From UBA6921 sp031363085 (GTDB taxonomy: Bacteria > Pseudomonadota > Gammaproteobacteria > SG8-11): a stretch of 64,000 nucleotides of DNA. The notes beneath the pieces were generated by a model. The model saw only the letters and a list, made by a program, of their open reading frames with translations. It was not told the origin of the DNA and did not search any database. The stretch is from assembly GCA_031363085.1 (NCBI GenBank), contig JANLTU010000196.1, forward strand, positions 1 to 64,000, in the 5' to 3' direction. Positions 1-7,804 of the stretch are shown here, piece by piece (the stretch's first letter is position 1; the number at the start of each line of letters is the position of its first letter). The position numbers and the translations under genes are program-made.

Positions 1-785
1 CGCTCGGGCGGATTCCAGCCGACCGTCCACGCCAGACCGGCTTCGAGCGGCGTGAGGGTTTCGTCCATGTCGGAGCCGTACAGATTCATACCGGCTTCCA
101 AGCGCAGCGTATCGCGCGCACCCAGACCAATTGGCTTGACCCCGGCTTCAAATAGTTGCTTCCATAAATTTGCCGCTTGGGTGGCGGGCAAAATAATTTC
201 GTAGCCGTCTTCACCGGTGTAACCGGTGCGTGCGATGAACATGTCGCCGACGCTGCGCGCGAAAAATACCCCGATGTCATGCAATGACGCCTCTGCCGCC
301 TTGCCCAATACCTGATGCACTTTGCCGCGCGCGTTCGGACCTTGCACTGCGATCATCGCAAGCTCGCTGCGCTCGGTCACAGCAACACTAAAGGCTTGTG
401 CTTGTTTAGTAATCCAAGCGATGTCTTTGTCGCGGGTCGCAGCATTGACCACCATGCGGAACCAGCTTTCGTCCATGAAATATACGATCAAGTCGTCGAG
501 GACGCCGCCGCGTTCGTTGAGCATGCAACTGTACAGCGCCTTGCCGGCATCTTTTAGCCGATCCACATTGTTGGCCAGCAAATAGCGCAGGAATTCACGC
601 ACGCGCGGCCCGCGTAAATCCAGCACGCTCATGTGCGACACGTCGAACATGCCGACGTCGCGCCGCACCTGATGGTGTTCTTCGATTTGCGAGCCGTAAT
701 TGATCGGCATGTCCCAGCCGCCAAAGTCCACTATTTTGGCGTGCTGCGCGACATGCGTGGCGTACAGCGGTGTGCGTTGACCCAT
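1..785 (-). CDS. gcvT: Aminomethyltransferase (glycine cleavage T protein), 3' end beyond window
   Basis: GcvT transfers the aminomethyl carbon of glycine to tetrahydrofolate in the cytoplasmic glycine cleavage system. The minus strand is open from ATG at 785 to base 1, giving about 261 of the usual 360 or so residues; the C-terminal barrel lies outside the window. The N-terminus has the family pattern MGQRTPLYATHV, then FGGWDMPINYGSQ and MFDVSHM; near base 1 comes DETLTPLEAGLAWTVGW, as expected for GcvT. The gene sits directly downstream of a glycine riboswitch and terminator on the same strand, which independently supports the call and indicates control by glycine. Confidence 0.96.
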   Translation of the reverse strand, partial: MGQRTPLYATHVAQHAKIVDFGGWDMPINYGSQIEEHHQVRRDVGMFDVSHMSVLDLRGPRVREFLRYLLANNVDRLKDAGKALYSCMLNERGGVLDDLIVYFMDESWFRMVVNAATRDKDIAWITKQAQAFSVAVTERSELAMIAVQGPNARGKVHQVLGKAAEASLHDIGVFFARSVGDMFIARTGYTGEDGYEIILPATQAANLWKQLFEAGVKPIGLGARDTLRLEAGMNLYGSDMDETLTPLEAGLAWTVGWNPPE

Positions 786-812
786 GAGCAATTTCTCCGA
801 ACCTTAGAAAAT

Positions 813-849
813 AAAAAAAGGCGACAGAATACCTTCGCATTCTGTCGCC
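813..849 (-). terminator. Riboswitch-linked intrinsic terminator upstream of gcvT
   Basis: An 11-bp perfect stem (820-830 with 839-849, loop of 8) is followed on the minus strand by seven T residues (813-819). It lies between the second glycine aptamer and the gcvT start, 28 bases before the ATG. It is the likely expression platform: glycine binding would disfavour the terminator and allow gcvT transcription. The direction of switching is inferred from known glycine riboswitches. Confidence 0.85.
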
Positions 850-850
850 C

Positions 851-1100
851 CTCTGTCCGGTTACCTGAGAGCTTGAGCCCCGTCGGTGGATCGTTGCGAG
901 TTTTGACATGCGCAAAGCCTACGATCACTCTCCAGAGTCAACGTCCTTCCGCGGTCCTTTGGCCTGAGCGATTCCGAGCGGGTTGCGCCTTCGGCGGCGG
1001 CCTGAGAAGCTATTTAAAACCGTAGCGAGCATCCGACTCAGAATCACGGAAGCGCAATAGGTTTTTAAACAGCCTCGTTAAGCCGCACTCTCCCACGGAG
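851..1100 (-). ncRNA. Tandem glycine riboswitch
   Basis: Read on the minus strand, two aptamer cores are visible. Aptamer 1 has GGGAGAG (about 1088-1094), a P3 stem GCGGC/GCCGC, then GCCGAAGGCGCAA and CTCAGGCCAAAGGAC. Aptamer 2 has CTCTGGAGAG, CACCGACGGGG and CTCTCAGGTAACCGGACAGAG (851-871). These match the conserved blocks of the gcvT-type glycine riboswitch. Aptamer 2 has CACCGACGG where CACCGAAGG is usual. The P3 arm of aptamer 1 is unusually long because a 73-base palindromic sequence fills its loop. Confidence 0.9.
1004..1076. repeat. Palindromic element inside riboswitch P3 loop
   Basis: Imperfect terminal inverted repeats, gagaagctatttaaaacc (1004-1021) and ggtttttaaacagcctc (1060-1076), flank a 38-base centre. 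The end GAGGCTGTTTAAAA resembles the end GAGCCTGTTCAAG of the longer palindrome at 5381-5524, so both may belong to one family of small non-coding palindromic repeats. Its position in the P3 loop leaves the aptamer core intact. Confidence 0.55.
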
Positions 1101-1213
1101 GGGTTTAGTTGAGGCGCAAACTATAACTGCGGCCGGCGGCAAAACCAAGGCCCGCAGGTATGCTAAATTTGCTTTCCCGTCCTGCCCTGCTAACTAAGAA
1201 GGAAGTTAACGTT

Positions 1214-1711
1214 ATGGAGAACAAACCGTTTTTGAATCTGCGCAATGTGAAATTCAGCGACTCGGGCGATGGCGGACGCTTTGCCGCCAAACTCGGTCCG
1301 GTCGCGACGCGGCTGGGCGCAAAGAAACTCGGCTATCGATTGGTGGTGTTAGCGCCGGGCAAAACTGGCTGGCCGTATCACTTCCATTACGTCAACGAGG
1401 AAATGTTTTTCATCCTGGAAGGCAGCGGCACGCTGCGCTACGGCGACAAGACCTACACCGTGCAGACCGGCGACATCATTTGTGCACCGCCGGGGCCCAG
1501 CACCCCGCATCAACTCACCAACACCAGCAACGACACGCTGCAACTTCTGGCCGTCAGCACCATGGAGGAGCCGGATGTTGTCGAATACCCTGACTCCGGC
1601 AAATTCGGCGTCACGGTGGGCAGCGCGCCGGGCGGCGACGACGACAAACGCGTGTTCACGATCTTCAGCAAAAAATCGTCGGGGGTGGACTACTGGGAGG
1701 GTGAAAGTTAG
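1214..1711 (+). CDS. Single-domain cupin protein
   Basis: A 165-residue cytoplasmic cupin_2 protein of unknown substrate. ATG 1214 is preferred because GAAGGAAG lies 8 bases upstream; a longer reading from 1160 has no such site. Residues of about 55-120 form the barrel: motif 1 includes HFHYVNEEMFFILEGSG with the likely metal ligands His, His and Glu, and motif 2 includes GDIICAPPGPSTPHQL with the second histidine. No signal peptide is seen. Cupins of this type include small isomerases, dioxygenases and binding proteins, and nothing here decides between them. Its stop codon overlaps the convergent lipoprotein stop by two bases. Confidence 0.8.
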   Translation: MENKPFLNLRNVKFSDSGDGGRFAAKLGPVATRLGAKKLGYRLVVLAPGKTGWPYHFHYVNEEMFFILEGSGTLRYGDKTYTVQTGDIICAPPGPSTPHQLTNTSNDTLQLLAVSTMEEPDVVEYPDSGKFGVTVGSAPGGDDDKRVFTIFSKKSSGVDYWEGES

Positions 1712-2904
1712 TTTGAAGCTTTCTTCTGCTGCTCACGCAGATTGTCCAACACTTGCTGCGCGCGCGCGACGCGGGCGCGGGCGCGCGAGCTACTGGGGCT
1801 GAGCAGCAGCGCCTCTTCCCACACCGTCTTGGCTTGTTCTATATCGCCGTTGCTGTACAAGGTGTTGCCTTTTTCCAGCAGCGCGTCGACGCGGGCTGCA
1901 ATTGAACTGGCGAGCGTTCGTTCCAGAGCGGGAAGTTGCGAATTATTTTTATCGGCATTGCGCAATTGCTCCAGCAATGCCTGCGCCCGCAGCAAATCGC
2001 CTTTGACCAGCGCCGCATTGATGTCTTCTAGCATACGGCGGCTCTGTTGTTGTTGGCGCTCCTCCACCGCGTGCAGCGATTGCTTGCGCTTTTCCGTCTC
2101 GCGCCGCGCCTGCTCCTGCTCTTCGCGCAAACGCTGCTTGCGTTTTTCCTGCGTCACTTCGTGTTGCGCGCGGTCAAGCCGCTCCAAGGCAAGAATGTTT
2201 TCGGCAATCGGATGCAGGCGATCCGCCAGGGTCAAGGTACGTTCAGCCAGCGCCAGATCTTTGGCCGTCAACGCGGCGATGCCCAGCTTGGAAAGTTGTG
2301 CCGCCAAATTTTGCGCTTCGCTACGCACCTCATCGAGCTTGGCGGTCGCAGTGGTATTACGCGGCTCCAAACTGACGAGTTCTTCCAGCACCGAGCGCGA
2401 CTGAAGCAACCACGCCGCGCGCTCCATCAGTAGCGAAGTCTTCAACTCGCCGGCGCGTTCCTGACGATGCAGTTCGAGCACACTGCGCCACTCGCGCGTC
2501 ATTGCACCTTGCGGATAGTGTTTCGCGGCCTGATCCAGGAGTCGATATACCGTGTTCCAATCCTGCTTGTTGACCGCATCCTCGACGTCGGCACCAATGA
2601 CTTTGTCGTAGTACTCCGCCAGCTTAGTGACTTGCGCCAACTGCTGGCGCGTCTCCTGGGCGTCACGCTCACGCATGTCGCGTTCGAGTATTTCAATTGC
2701 GGCGGTGTAGTGCTGCGCGCTGATAAGCGCCGCGAGTGTCGGTGCCGGAGCGTCTTCTTCTTTTTTTTTGGTGGTGCTTTGCAACGTGTTAGCGCTAAAC
2801 AGATCGCTGTCGCTCTCATCGAAACGGTATTGGATTGAACCACCGGCACAAGCGCAAAGCGACGCTATGCCCGTAGCGACCAATCCCCAGCGCCATGCCT
2901 TCAT
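1708..2904 (-). CDS. TPR-like lipoprotein in operon with adenylate cyclase
   Basis: A 398-residue protein with a lipoprotein signal: basic start MKAWRWG, hydrophobic stretch and lipobox ASLCAC. The mature part is largely helical and rich in Gln, Glu, Arg and Leu. It contains several degenerate TPR-like helix pairs, a charged coiled-coil segment at about residues 250-290 (KRKQRLREEQEQARRETEKR) and a clearer TPR near the C-terminus (LYSNGDIEQAKTVWEEALLL). Probably membrane-anchored and facing the periplasm. One base separates it from the upstream cyclase stop, so the two are co-transcribed and perhaps functionally linked as scaffold and enzyme. The precise role is unknown. Confidence 0.8.
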   Translation of the reverse strand: MKAWRWGLVATGIASLCACAGGSIQYRFDESDSDLFSANTLQSTTKKKEEDAPAPTLAALISAQHYTAAIEILERDMRERDAQETRQQLAQVTKLAEYYDKVIGADVEDAVNKQDWNTVYRLLDQAAKHYPQGAMTREWRSVLELHRQERAGELKTSLLMERAAWLLQSRSVLEELVSLEPRNTTATAKLDEVRSEAQNLAAQLSKLGIAALTAKDLALAERTLTLADRLHPIAENILALERLDRAQHEVTQEKRKQRLREEQEQARRETEKRKQSLHAVEERQQQQSRRMLEDINAALVKGDLLRAQALLEQLRNADKNNSQLPALERTLASSIAARVDALLEKGNTLYSNGDIEQAKTVWEEALLLSPSSSRARARVARAQQVLDNLREQQKKASN

Positions 2905-2905
2905 T

Positions 2906-4528
2906 TCAGCCCGCCTTGCTTAAGGCAAGCAGTGCGTTTTTAATTTGCCGCTCCATGGCTGACGCGTAAAACGGGCGTACATCATTCACAAAATAAGTAC
3001 TTAACGGCTGCAATTTATTCCGCACCTGGATGGACTGATAAGGCTTGACCAATAATTTGTCGGCCAGCCCCTCGACGCGCAAGGTGTCTTCGGTGATCAA
3101 GATTTGGTCGGCGGTTGCGACTGAACACAAACGCGACGCCACGTTGACCGCATCGCCGACCACCGTGTATTGCACCCGCTCGGACGAGCCGATGTAGCCG
3201 GCCAACATATCGCCGGCATTGATGCCCACGCGAAAATGCATCGGCATCTTGCCTTGCATTGCGCGCACGCGGTTCAGGCGCATCATCATCTTCACGAAAA
3301 ACACGCTGTAGGCGATGGCATGAAACGCGTGCGTGTCGTCGTCTTCGGCGATGCCGAAAATCACCATCGCGCAATCACCGATGAATTTGTCGATGGCGCC
3401 TTTATACATCGGTGCGGTTTCCGCAACGGCGCCGTAGAAGTCGCTCAACAATTCGGCGACCTTTTGTGGCGACATGATCTCCGACACGGCGGTGAATCCG
3501 ACGATGTCGATAAACACCACGCTGGCATTCACGTGGCTGCCGCCCAAGGTAACTTCGCTGGGATGGTCGTTGCTGATGATTTCACGCGCGACGTTGGCGG
3601 GCAGGTGGCGCTGTAGTGCAGTGGCGATCTGGTTACGCTGGCGGATACCCTGCGCCATTTGCATGGATTTCATTTGCAACGAACGCGCGGTGACGTTGAC
3701 TGAGTTAATCAGGTCGCCGATTTCGTCGTTGCGGGTGGTTTCGATCTGGTAATCATAGTGCCCCATGCTAATGGCGCGGCTGGCATCGGTCAGTTGGTAA
3801 ATCGGTTTGTACAGGCGTCGGCCCAATAAATAAGCCAGCACAATGCCCACCAGAATCATGATCGAGGTCGCCGTGATTATCGAATCGACCATTTCGTTAA
3901 TTGATTCCGTCAGCGTGCTGCGCGTGAATGAAATCAACGCGTAGCCCACGATCAAGTCTTTGAAGCGCACCGGGCTGACAAAGGCCACCGCGTCGATGGG
4001 ACCACGCGGTGCGTCTTCCCAGTGCCAGTCAAACGACAACTGGGTGCCGTCCAGATATTGTTTCTTCGCCCCAATTAACGGCGCGCCGGCTTCAAACGGT
4101 TGGTTACCGGCACTGGCACTCAGCTTGCGATCTGCACTGAACACCGCTGCGCCCAGCACGTTCTCGGCGGTCGCCAGATTGGAGGTGAGCACATCCAGCA
4201 GCAAATTATCTTTGGCGAGCAGCGGTTCGGTGGTGGATTTAGCCATCTGCGCCACCACCGTGCGACCGGTGGCGTGAATCTGGTGGGTCAAAATCTGTTT
4301 TTGATTATGGATTACAAGCGCGCCGAGCAACGACATGGCAACAGTAATCACAATGCCGATGACCAGCGCGAATTTGACGGCCACCGGAATGCGGATACGC
4401 ACCACCGCGTCGTTCACCAACACGGTGCGGCGCAATATGTCATACGCGCCGGATGCGATGAGTTTAGCCAGCGCTTGAGTCACGTTGGCCAGCTCACCTA
4501 TTTTTCCGACGAGACCGGAAAATATCAT
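2906..4528 (-). CDS. Membrane class III adenylate/guanylate cyclase with HAMP domain
   Basis: A 540-residue inner-membrane cyclase. Segments in order: a short cytoplasmic N-terminus, TM1 near residues 54-76, a periplasmic sensor region, TM2 near 217-238 (ATSIMILVGIVLAYLLG), HAMP, then a class III catalytic domain. Metal-binding aspartates lie in VVFIDIVGFTA and KFIGDCAMVIFG; the lysine of DKFIGD and the Asn and Arg of GDAVNVASRL fit an active cyclase. Cyclic AMP is the likelier product because a Crp orthologue with intact cAMP contacts is at 32163, but guanylate cyclase activity cannot be excluded. First gene of an operon with the TPR lipoprotein. Confidence 0.9.
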   Translation of the reverse strand: MIFSGLVGKIGELANVTQALAKLIASGAYDILRRTVLVNDAVVRIRIPVAVKFALVIGIVITVAMSLLGALVIHNQKQILTHQIHATGRTVVAQMAKSTTEPLLAKDNLLLDVLTSNLATAENVLGAAVFSADRKLSASAGNQPFEAGAPLIGAKKQYLDGTQLSFDWHWEDAPRGPIDAVAFVSPVRFKDLIVGYALISFTRSTLTESINEMVDSIITATSIMILVGIVLAYLLGRRLYKPIYQLTDASRAISMGHYDYQIETTRNDEIGDLINSVNVTARSLQMKSMQMAQGIRQRNQIATALQRHLPANVAREIISNDHPSEVTLGGSHVNASVVFIDIVGFTAVSEIMSPQKVAELLSDFYGAVAETAPMYKGAIDKFIGDCAMVIFGIAEDDDTHAFHAIAYSVFFVKMMMRLNRVRAMQGKMPMHFRVGINAGDMLAGYIGSSERVQYTVVGDAVNVASRLCSVATADQILITEDTLRVEGLADKLLVKPYQSIQVRNKLQPLSTYFVNDVRPFYASAMERQIKNALLALSKAG

Positions 4529-4893
4529 TCCTAATCCTCAACTAGCGCTACTAACGTATTGTCCACAGTTAAGCAAATCGCTGAAAGATGGTAGCACGAG
4601 TCACCCTCTCTTCCGCCAGTGTTTTACCCGCTGAGGTCAATACCCGACGCCCACGCAATCAGCGCGGATAACGTACTGAATTAATCTGGAATTATTGAGT
4701 GTCGGGATAACGTCCTGCAACAGGCACACCGTGTGCGCAGCTTGCTATAGGGGCGTTAATGCACACTTAAACTTCCTCGCGACCTCCTCGCGGCATTTTA
4801 TCCGCCTTCAAGCGTAATTGTACGAATAGCGGGCTGTGGCTTTTTCCGCGTTAAATGAAGGCTCGCTTCAAAAAAATAACCGGAGGCACCGCC
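4529..4893. other. Divergent intergenic region, cyclase / YbaK-like gene
   Basis: 365 bases between two divergent genes. It must hold both promoters, but no box stands out clearly. No credible small ORF or RNA was recognised. GGAGG at 4882-4886 is the ribosome binding site of the downstream plus-strand gene. Confidence 0.5.
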
Positions 4894-5373
4894 ATGAGTA
4901 TCGCCATTACTCTTCGTAACTATCTCGACAAGCAGGGCGTGAATTACGAGGTGATCCGCCATGCACGCAGTGGCTGTAGCATGGAAACCGCACACGCTGC
5001 GCATATCCCCGGCGACGCGCTGGCCAAGGGTGTCATGCTGGAAGATGAGCTTGGCTATGTCATGGCGGTGGTCCCCTCCACGCATCATGTCGAGCTTGGC
5101 ATCCTGCGCAATCGCCTGCGCCGCAAAAATCTGAGCTTGGCCAACGAAGAAGAGCTTGCCGTGTTGTTTGTGGATTGCGAAATCGGCGCGCTGCCGCCGC
5201 TCGGCGACGCTTACGGAGTGGGCATGATCGTCGACGACACGCTGCGCACCAACCCCGACATCTACTTCGAAGCGGGTAACCACCGTGATTTGGTGCATAT
5301 CGAAGGCGACGAGTTTCAGCGCCTGATTCACAATGCGGAGCATGGCTATTTCAGTAGCCGAATCACGCAGTGA
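4894..5373 (+). CDS. YbaK/aminoacyl-tRNA deacylase domain protein
   Basis: A 159-residue cytoplasmic protein of the YbaK/ProRS-editing fold, which hydrolyses mischarged aminoacyl-tRNAs in trans. The start at 4894 is set by GGAGG 7 bases upstream. Family features include an N-terminal helix plus NYEVIRHARSGCSMETAHAA, the GDALAKGVML segment where the conserved lysine lies, and AVVPSTHHVEL. The C-terminal half, GALPPLGDAYGVGMIVDD, matches the typical substrate-pocket glycine/proline loop. Substrate specificity cannot be read from the sequence. The gene is followed at once by a 144-bp palindromic repeat. Confidence 0.82.
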   Translation: MSIAITLRNYLDKQGVNYEVIRHARSGCSMETAHAAHIPGDALAKGVMLEDELGYVMAVVPSTHHVELGILRNRLRRKNLSLANEEELAVLFVDCEIGALPPLGDAYGVGMIVDDTLRTNPDIYFEAGNHRDLVHIEGDEFQRLIHNAEHGYFSSRITQ

Positions 5374-5380
5374 CCCGCTA

Positions 5381-5524
5381 AGAGCCTGTTCAAGATTTCT
5401 CTGGAGAGCGCATTGCGGCGTTAAAATCGAACGCAAAATACTCACATACTTGCGTGTATGCTGCGTTTTTGAGTTCCATTTTGCCTTGCACTGCATCCCT
5501 CCAGAGAGACCTTGAACAGGCTCT
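5381..5524. repeat. 144-bp imperfect palindromic repeat element
   Basis: The ends AGAGCCTGTTCAAG (5381-5394) and CTTGAACAGGCTCT (5511-5524) are perfect inverted repeats. The pairing continues inward with interruptions to a centre near 5450, where TCACATACTTGCGTGTATG faces its near complement, so the whole element can fold into one long hairpin. It lies between the convergent genes ending at 5373 and 5542 and has no ORF. It resembles miniature palindromic repeats found in many copies in betaproteobacterial genomes and may also end transcription from both sides. Confidence 0.8.
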
Positions 5525-5541
5525 AAGCAAGCAGGATTTTT

Positions 5542-5862
5542 TCAGACGTCGATCAGCGTTTCTTGCATTTCGCCGTCGGTGTTGAGGGTGACCGAGCGTA
5601 TGTTCGGCAGGCGCGTGAGAATGTAGCCCGCCATCAACATCACCAGCGTTTCATTTTGCGTGTTCAGTGCGGTGTGCAATTTGTCGGCGGCGATCTGGCA
5701 GCGTTCGAGCAACGACGGATGCTCGACCCAGTCGCGGCTCATCTGCCAACCTTGGTCCATGTCGCGGTCCATCTTGGCGTAGAAATCCTGCGCGTCGTGC
5801 AACATCTCATCGGCCACGGTAATTGCAATTTGGCGATCTTCGAGAACAATGTTCAGAATCAT
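5542..5862 (-). CDS. Conserved small protein of unknown function
   Basis: A 106-residue acidic, soluble, mostly helical protein with no signal peptide or membrane segment. It starts MILNIVLEDRQIAITV and contains a Met/Asp-rich stretch (KMDRDMDQGWQMSRDW) and a C-terminal amphipathic part. The coding bias and a clean ORF fit a real gene. It is preceded on the minus strand by TAGAGGTTCGCC, giving a fair ribosome binding site. I do not recognise the family and no neighbour suggests a job. Confidence 0.6.
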   Translation of the reverse strand: MILNIVLEDRQIAITVADEMLHDAQDFYAKMDRDMDQGWQMSRDWVEHPSLLERCQIAADKLHTALNTQNETLVMLMAGYILTRLPNIRSVTLNTDGEMQETLIDV

Positions 5863-6044
5863 GGCGAACCTCTAAAGTTTTAGAGCGCCGAGTGTAAATG
5901 TTGTGTCTTGAATCGTGAATATTCAATTCCGGCGGTTGCAAAAGCAAGGTGTTCATGGTGCTGATGAGCGCCGCCATGTCGCGCGGCGTGGATCAGAGGC
6001 GGCGAAACCGGCCTGTTTTAGCACACGACACGCTGCCTCAACCT

Positions 6045-7769
6045 TCAACCCACGCCATTCACCCGAGCAAGCAAGGCGGGCACTTCGGCGGCGCTCATCG
6101 GTTTGGAAAAAAAGTAACCCAACGCGTATTTGCAACCGAGCTGGCGCAGTAGCAGGGCCTGCTCGTGTGTCTCCACGCCCTCGGCGATGGCGTTCACGCG
6201 CAGCGCCTTGGCCAGCATTAAAATGCCGCGCATCAAGGTGGTACTGTCGCCCTCAGTTGCGCCCAGATTGCGCGTGCAAGCGGCGTTGATTTTTAGACAG
6301 TTGATCGGATAGCGCTGCAAATTGCGCAGTGAGGTCAGTCCAGTGCCGAAGTCGTCGACGCACACGCCGATACCGAGCTCCTGCAACGCATTGAGCGCAA
6401 GCTCGATGGCGGCGCTGTCGGCGTGCGTGACCTGTTCGGAGATTTCAAGCATCAGGTTTTCACCCAAGGCGCCGGTTTCTTCGAGAATGCGCGCCAGCTT
6501 GGCGACGGCGTCGGTTTCCTGGAAGTGGCGTGCGGAGAAATTGACCGACACCGGCGGCACCGCCACGCCGTCGCGGCGCCATTGTGCCAGTTGTCGACAA
6601 ACAAGGCGCAACATTTGCTCGTCGAGCGCACGCACCTGGCCAGACTCCTCAGCCAACGGTAAAAACTCGGCGGCATTGAGCAAGCCGCGTTCCGGATGCT
6701 GCCAGCGCACCAGCGCCTCCAGCATCTCGATGCGGCCGCTGGCAAGTTCGATCTGCGGTTGAAAGTGCAGTAGCAAGCCGTTTTCCTGCGCCAGTGCGCT
6801 GCGCAGGTGGTCCGCCATGAGCACTCGCTTTTGCACCACCGCGCCCATTTCAGCGGTGTAAAATTCGTAGCGATTGCGTCCGCCTTGTTTCGCCCGGTAC
6901 ATGGCGGTGTCAGCCTGCGTCATCAACGGCTCGACCTCATGACCGTCGTTGGGATAAATAGCGATGCCCAAACTACCACCCAGACGCAGCTCGCGACCGC
7001 CGCTGCGCAACGGCACATGAATGGAATCGAGCACCTTTTGCGCGACCGTTGCCACGTGCTGGCTGGAGACCATGTTTTCGACCAGTAGCACGAATTCGTC
7101 ACCGCCCAGCCGCGCCACGGTGTCACAGTCGCGCACCGCCTGCTTCAGACGCGCGGCCACACTTTTCAACACCTGGTCGCCGACCGAGTGCCCGAGCGTG
7201 TCGTTCACCCATTTGAAATTATCAAGATCGACGAACACCAGACCGAGCATTTTTTTCTCGCGCGCGGCGCGTGCAATGCCGTGGCGTAACCGTTCCCTTA
7301 GCAGCACGCGGTTAGCCAAGCCGGTTAACGCGTCGTGAAACGCCAAGTGGCGCACCTGGCGCTCAGCGATGCCGGCTTTCAACAAATAGCGCACACGCTG
7401 GCGCAACACCGCGAAGTTGATCGGCTTGGTTACGTAGTCGCTCACGCCGGCGGCGAAGGCGCGCTCCACCGCAATTTCATCCTCAAGACTTGTGACCATC
7501 AATACCGGGAGCAATTGCCCATCGGGCGATTCTTTGATGTGGCGGCACAATTCGATACCGTCCATGCCGGGCATGATGCAATCCAGCAACACCAGATCAG
7601 GTTTAAATTCGGGCAGCAAGGTCAGCGCGCTGCGCCCGTCCACGCTTTCTGCAATCTGGTAGCCATCGGTGCTCAACACTTGGCGTATCAACAGCCGCAC
7701 CGAGTCCTGATCGTCGACGATCAAAATTTTAGGCATTGCTTGCGAGCTGGATGCGCTATCGGTAGTCAT
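6045..7769 (-). CDS. Response regulator with GGDEF and EAL domains
   Basis: A 574-residue c-di-GMP enzyme controlled by phosphorylation. Start 7769 (MTTDSASSSQ) is preferred to an upstream in-frame start that would overlap the kinase gene. REC domain at about residues 12-130: phospho-acceptor in LVLLDCIMPGMDG and lysine in VTKPIN. GGDEF domain: intact LGGDEF with an inhibitory RxxD site (RDCD) five residues upstream. EAL domain: MLEALVRW, VNFSARHF, LEISEQVT, VDDFGTGLTS, LKIN and AEGVET all keep catalytic residues. It may therefore make or degrade c-di-GMP. It lies 35 bases after the hybrid kinase, its probable phosphate donor. Confidence 0.95.
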   Translation of the reverse strand: MTTDSASSSQAMPKILIVDDQDSVRLLIRQVLSTDGYQIAESVDGRSALTLLPEFKPDLVLLDCIMPGMDGIELCRHIKESPDGQLLPVLMVTSLEDEIAVERAFAAGVSDYVTKPINFAVLRQRVRYLLKAGIAERQVRHLAFHDALTGLANRVLLRERLRHGIARAAREKKMLGLVFVDLDNFKWVNDTLGHSVGDQVLKSVAARLKQAVRDCDTVARLGGDEFVLLVENMVSSQHVATVAQKVLDSIHVPLRSGGRELRLGGSLGIAIYPNDGHEVEPLMTQADTAMYRAKQGGRNRYEFYTAEMGAVVQKRVLMADHLRSALAQENGLLLHFQPQIELASGRIEMLEALVRWQHPERGLLNAAEFLPLAEESGQVRALDEQMLRLVCRQLAQWRRDGVAVPPVSVNFSARHFQETDAVAKLARILEETGALGENLMLEISEQVTHADSAAIELALNALQELGIGVCVDDFGTGLTSLRNLQRYPINCLKINAACTRNLGATEGDSTTLMRGILMLAKALRVNAIAEGVETHEQALLLRQLGCKYALGYFFSKPMSAAEVPALLARVNGVG

Positions 7770-7804
7770 CTCTGGTGCTTCCCATTCTTGCCTTTGCACA
7801 ATGC

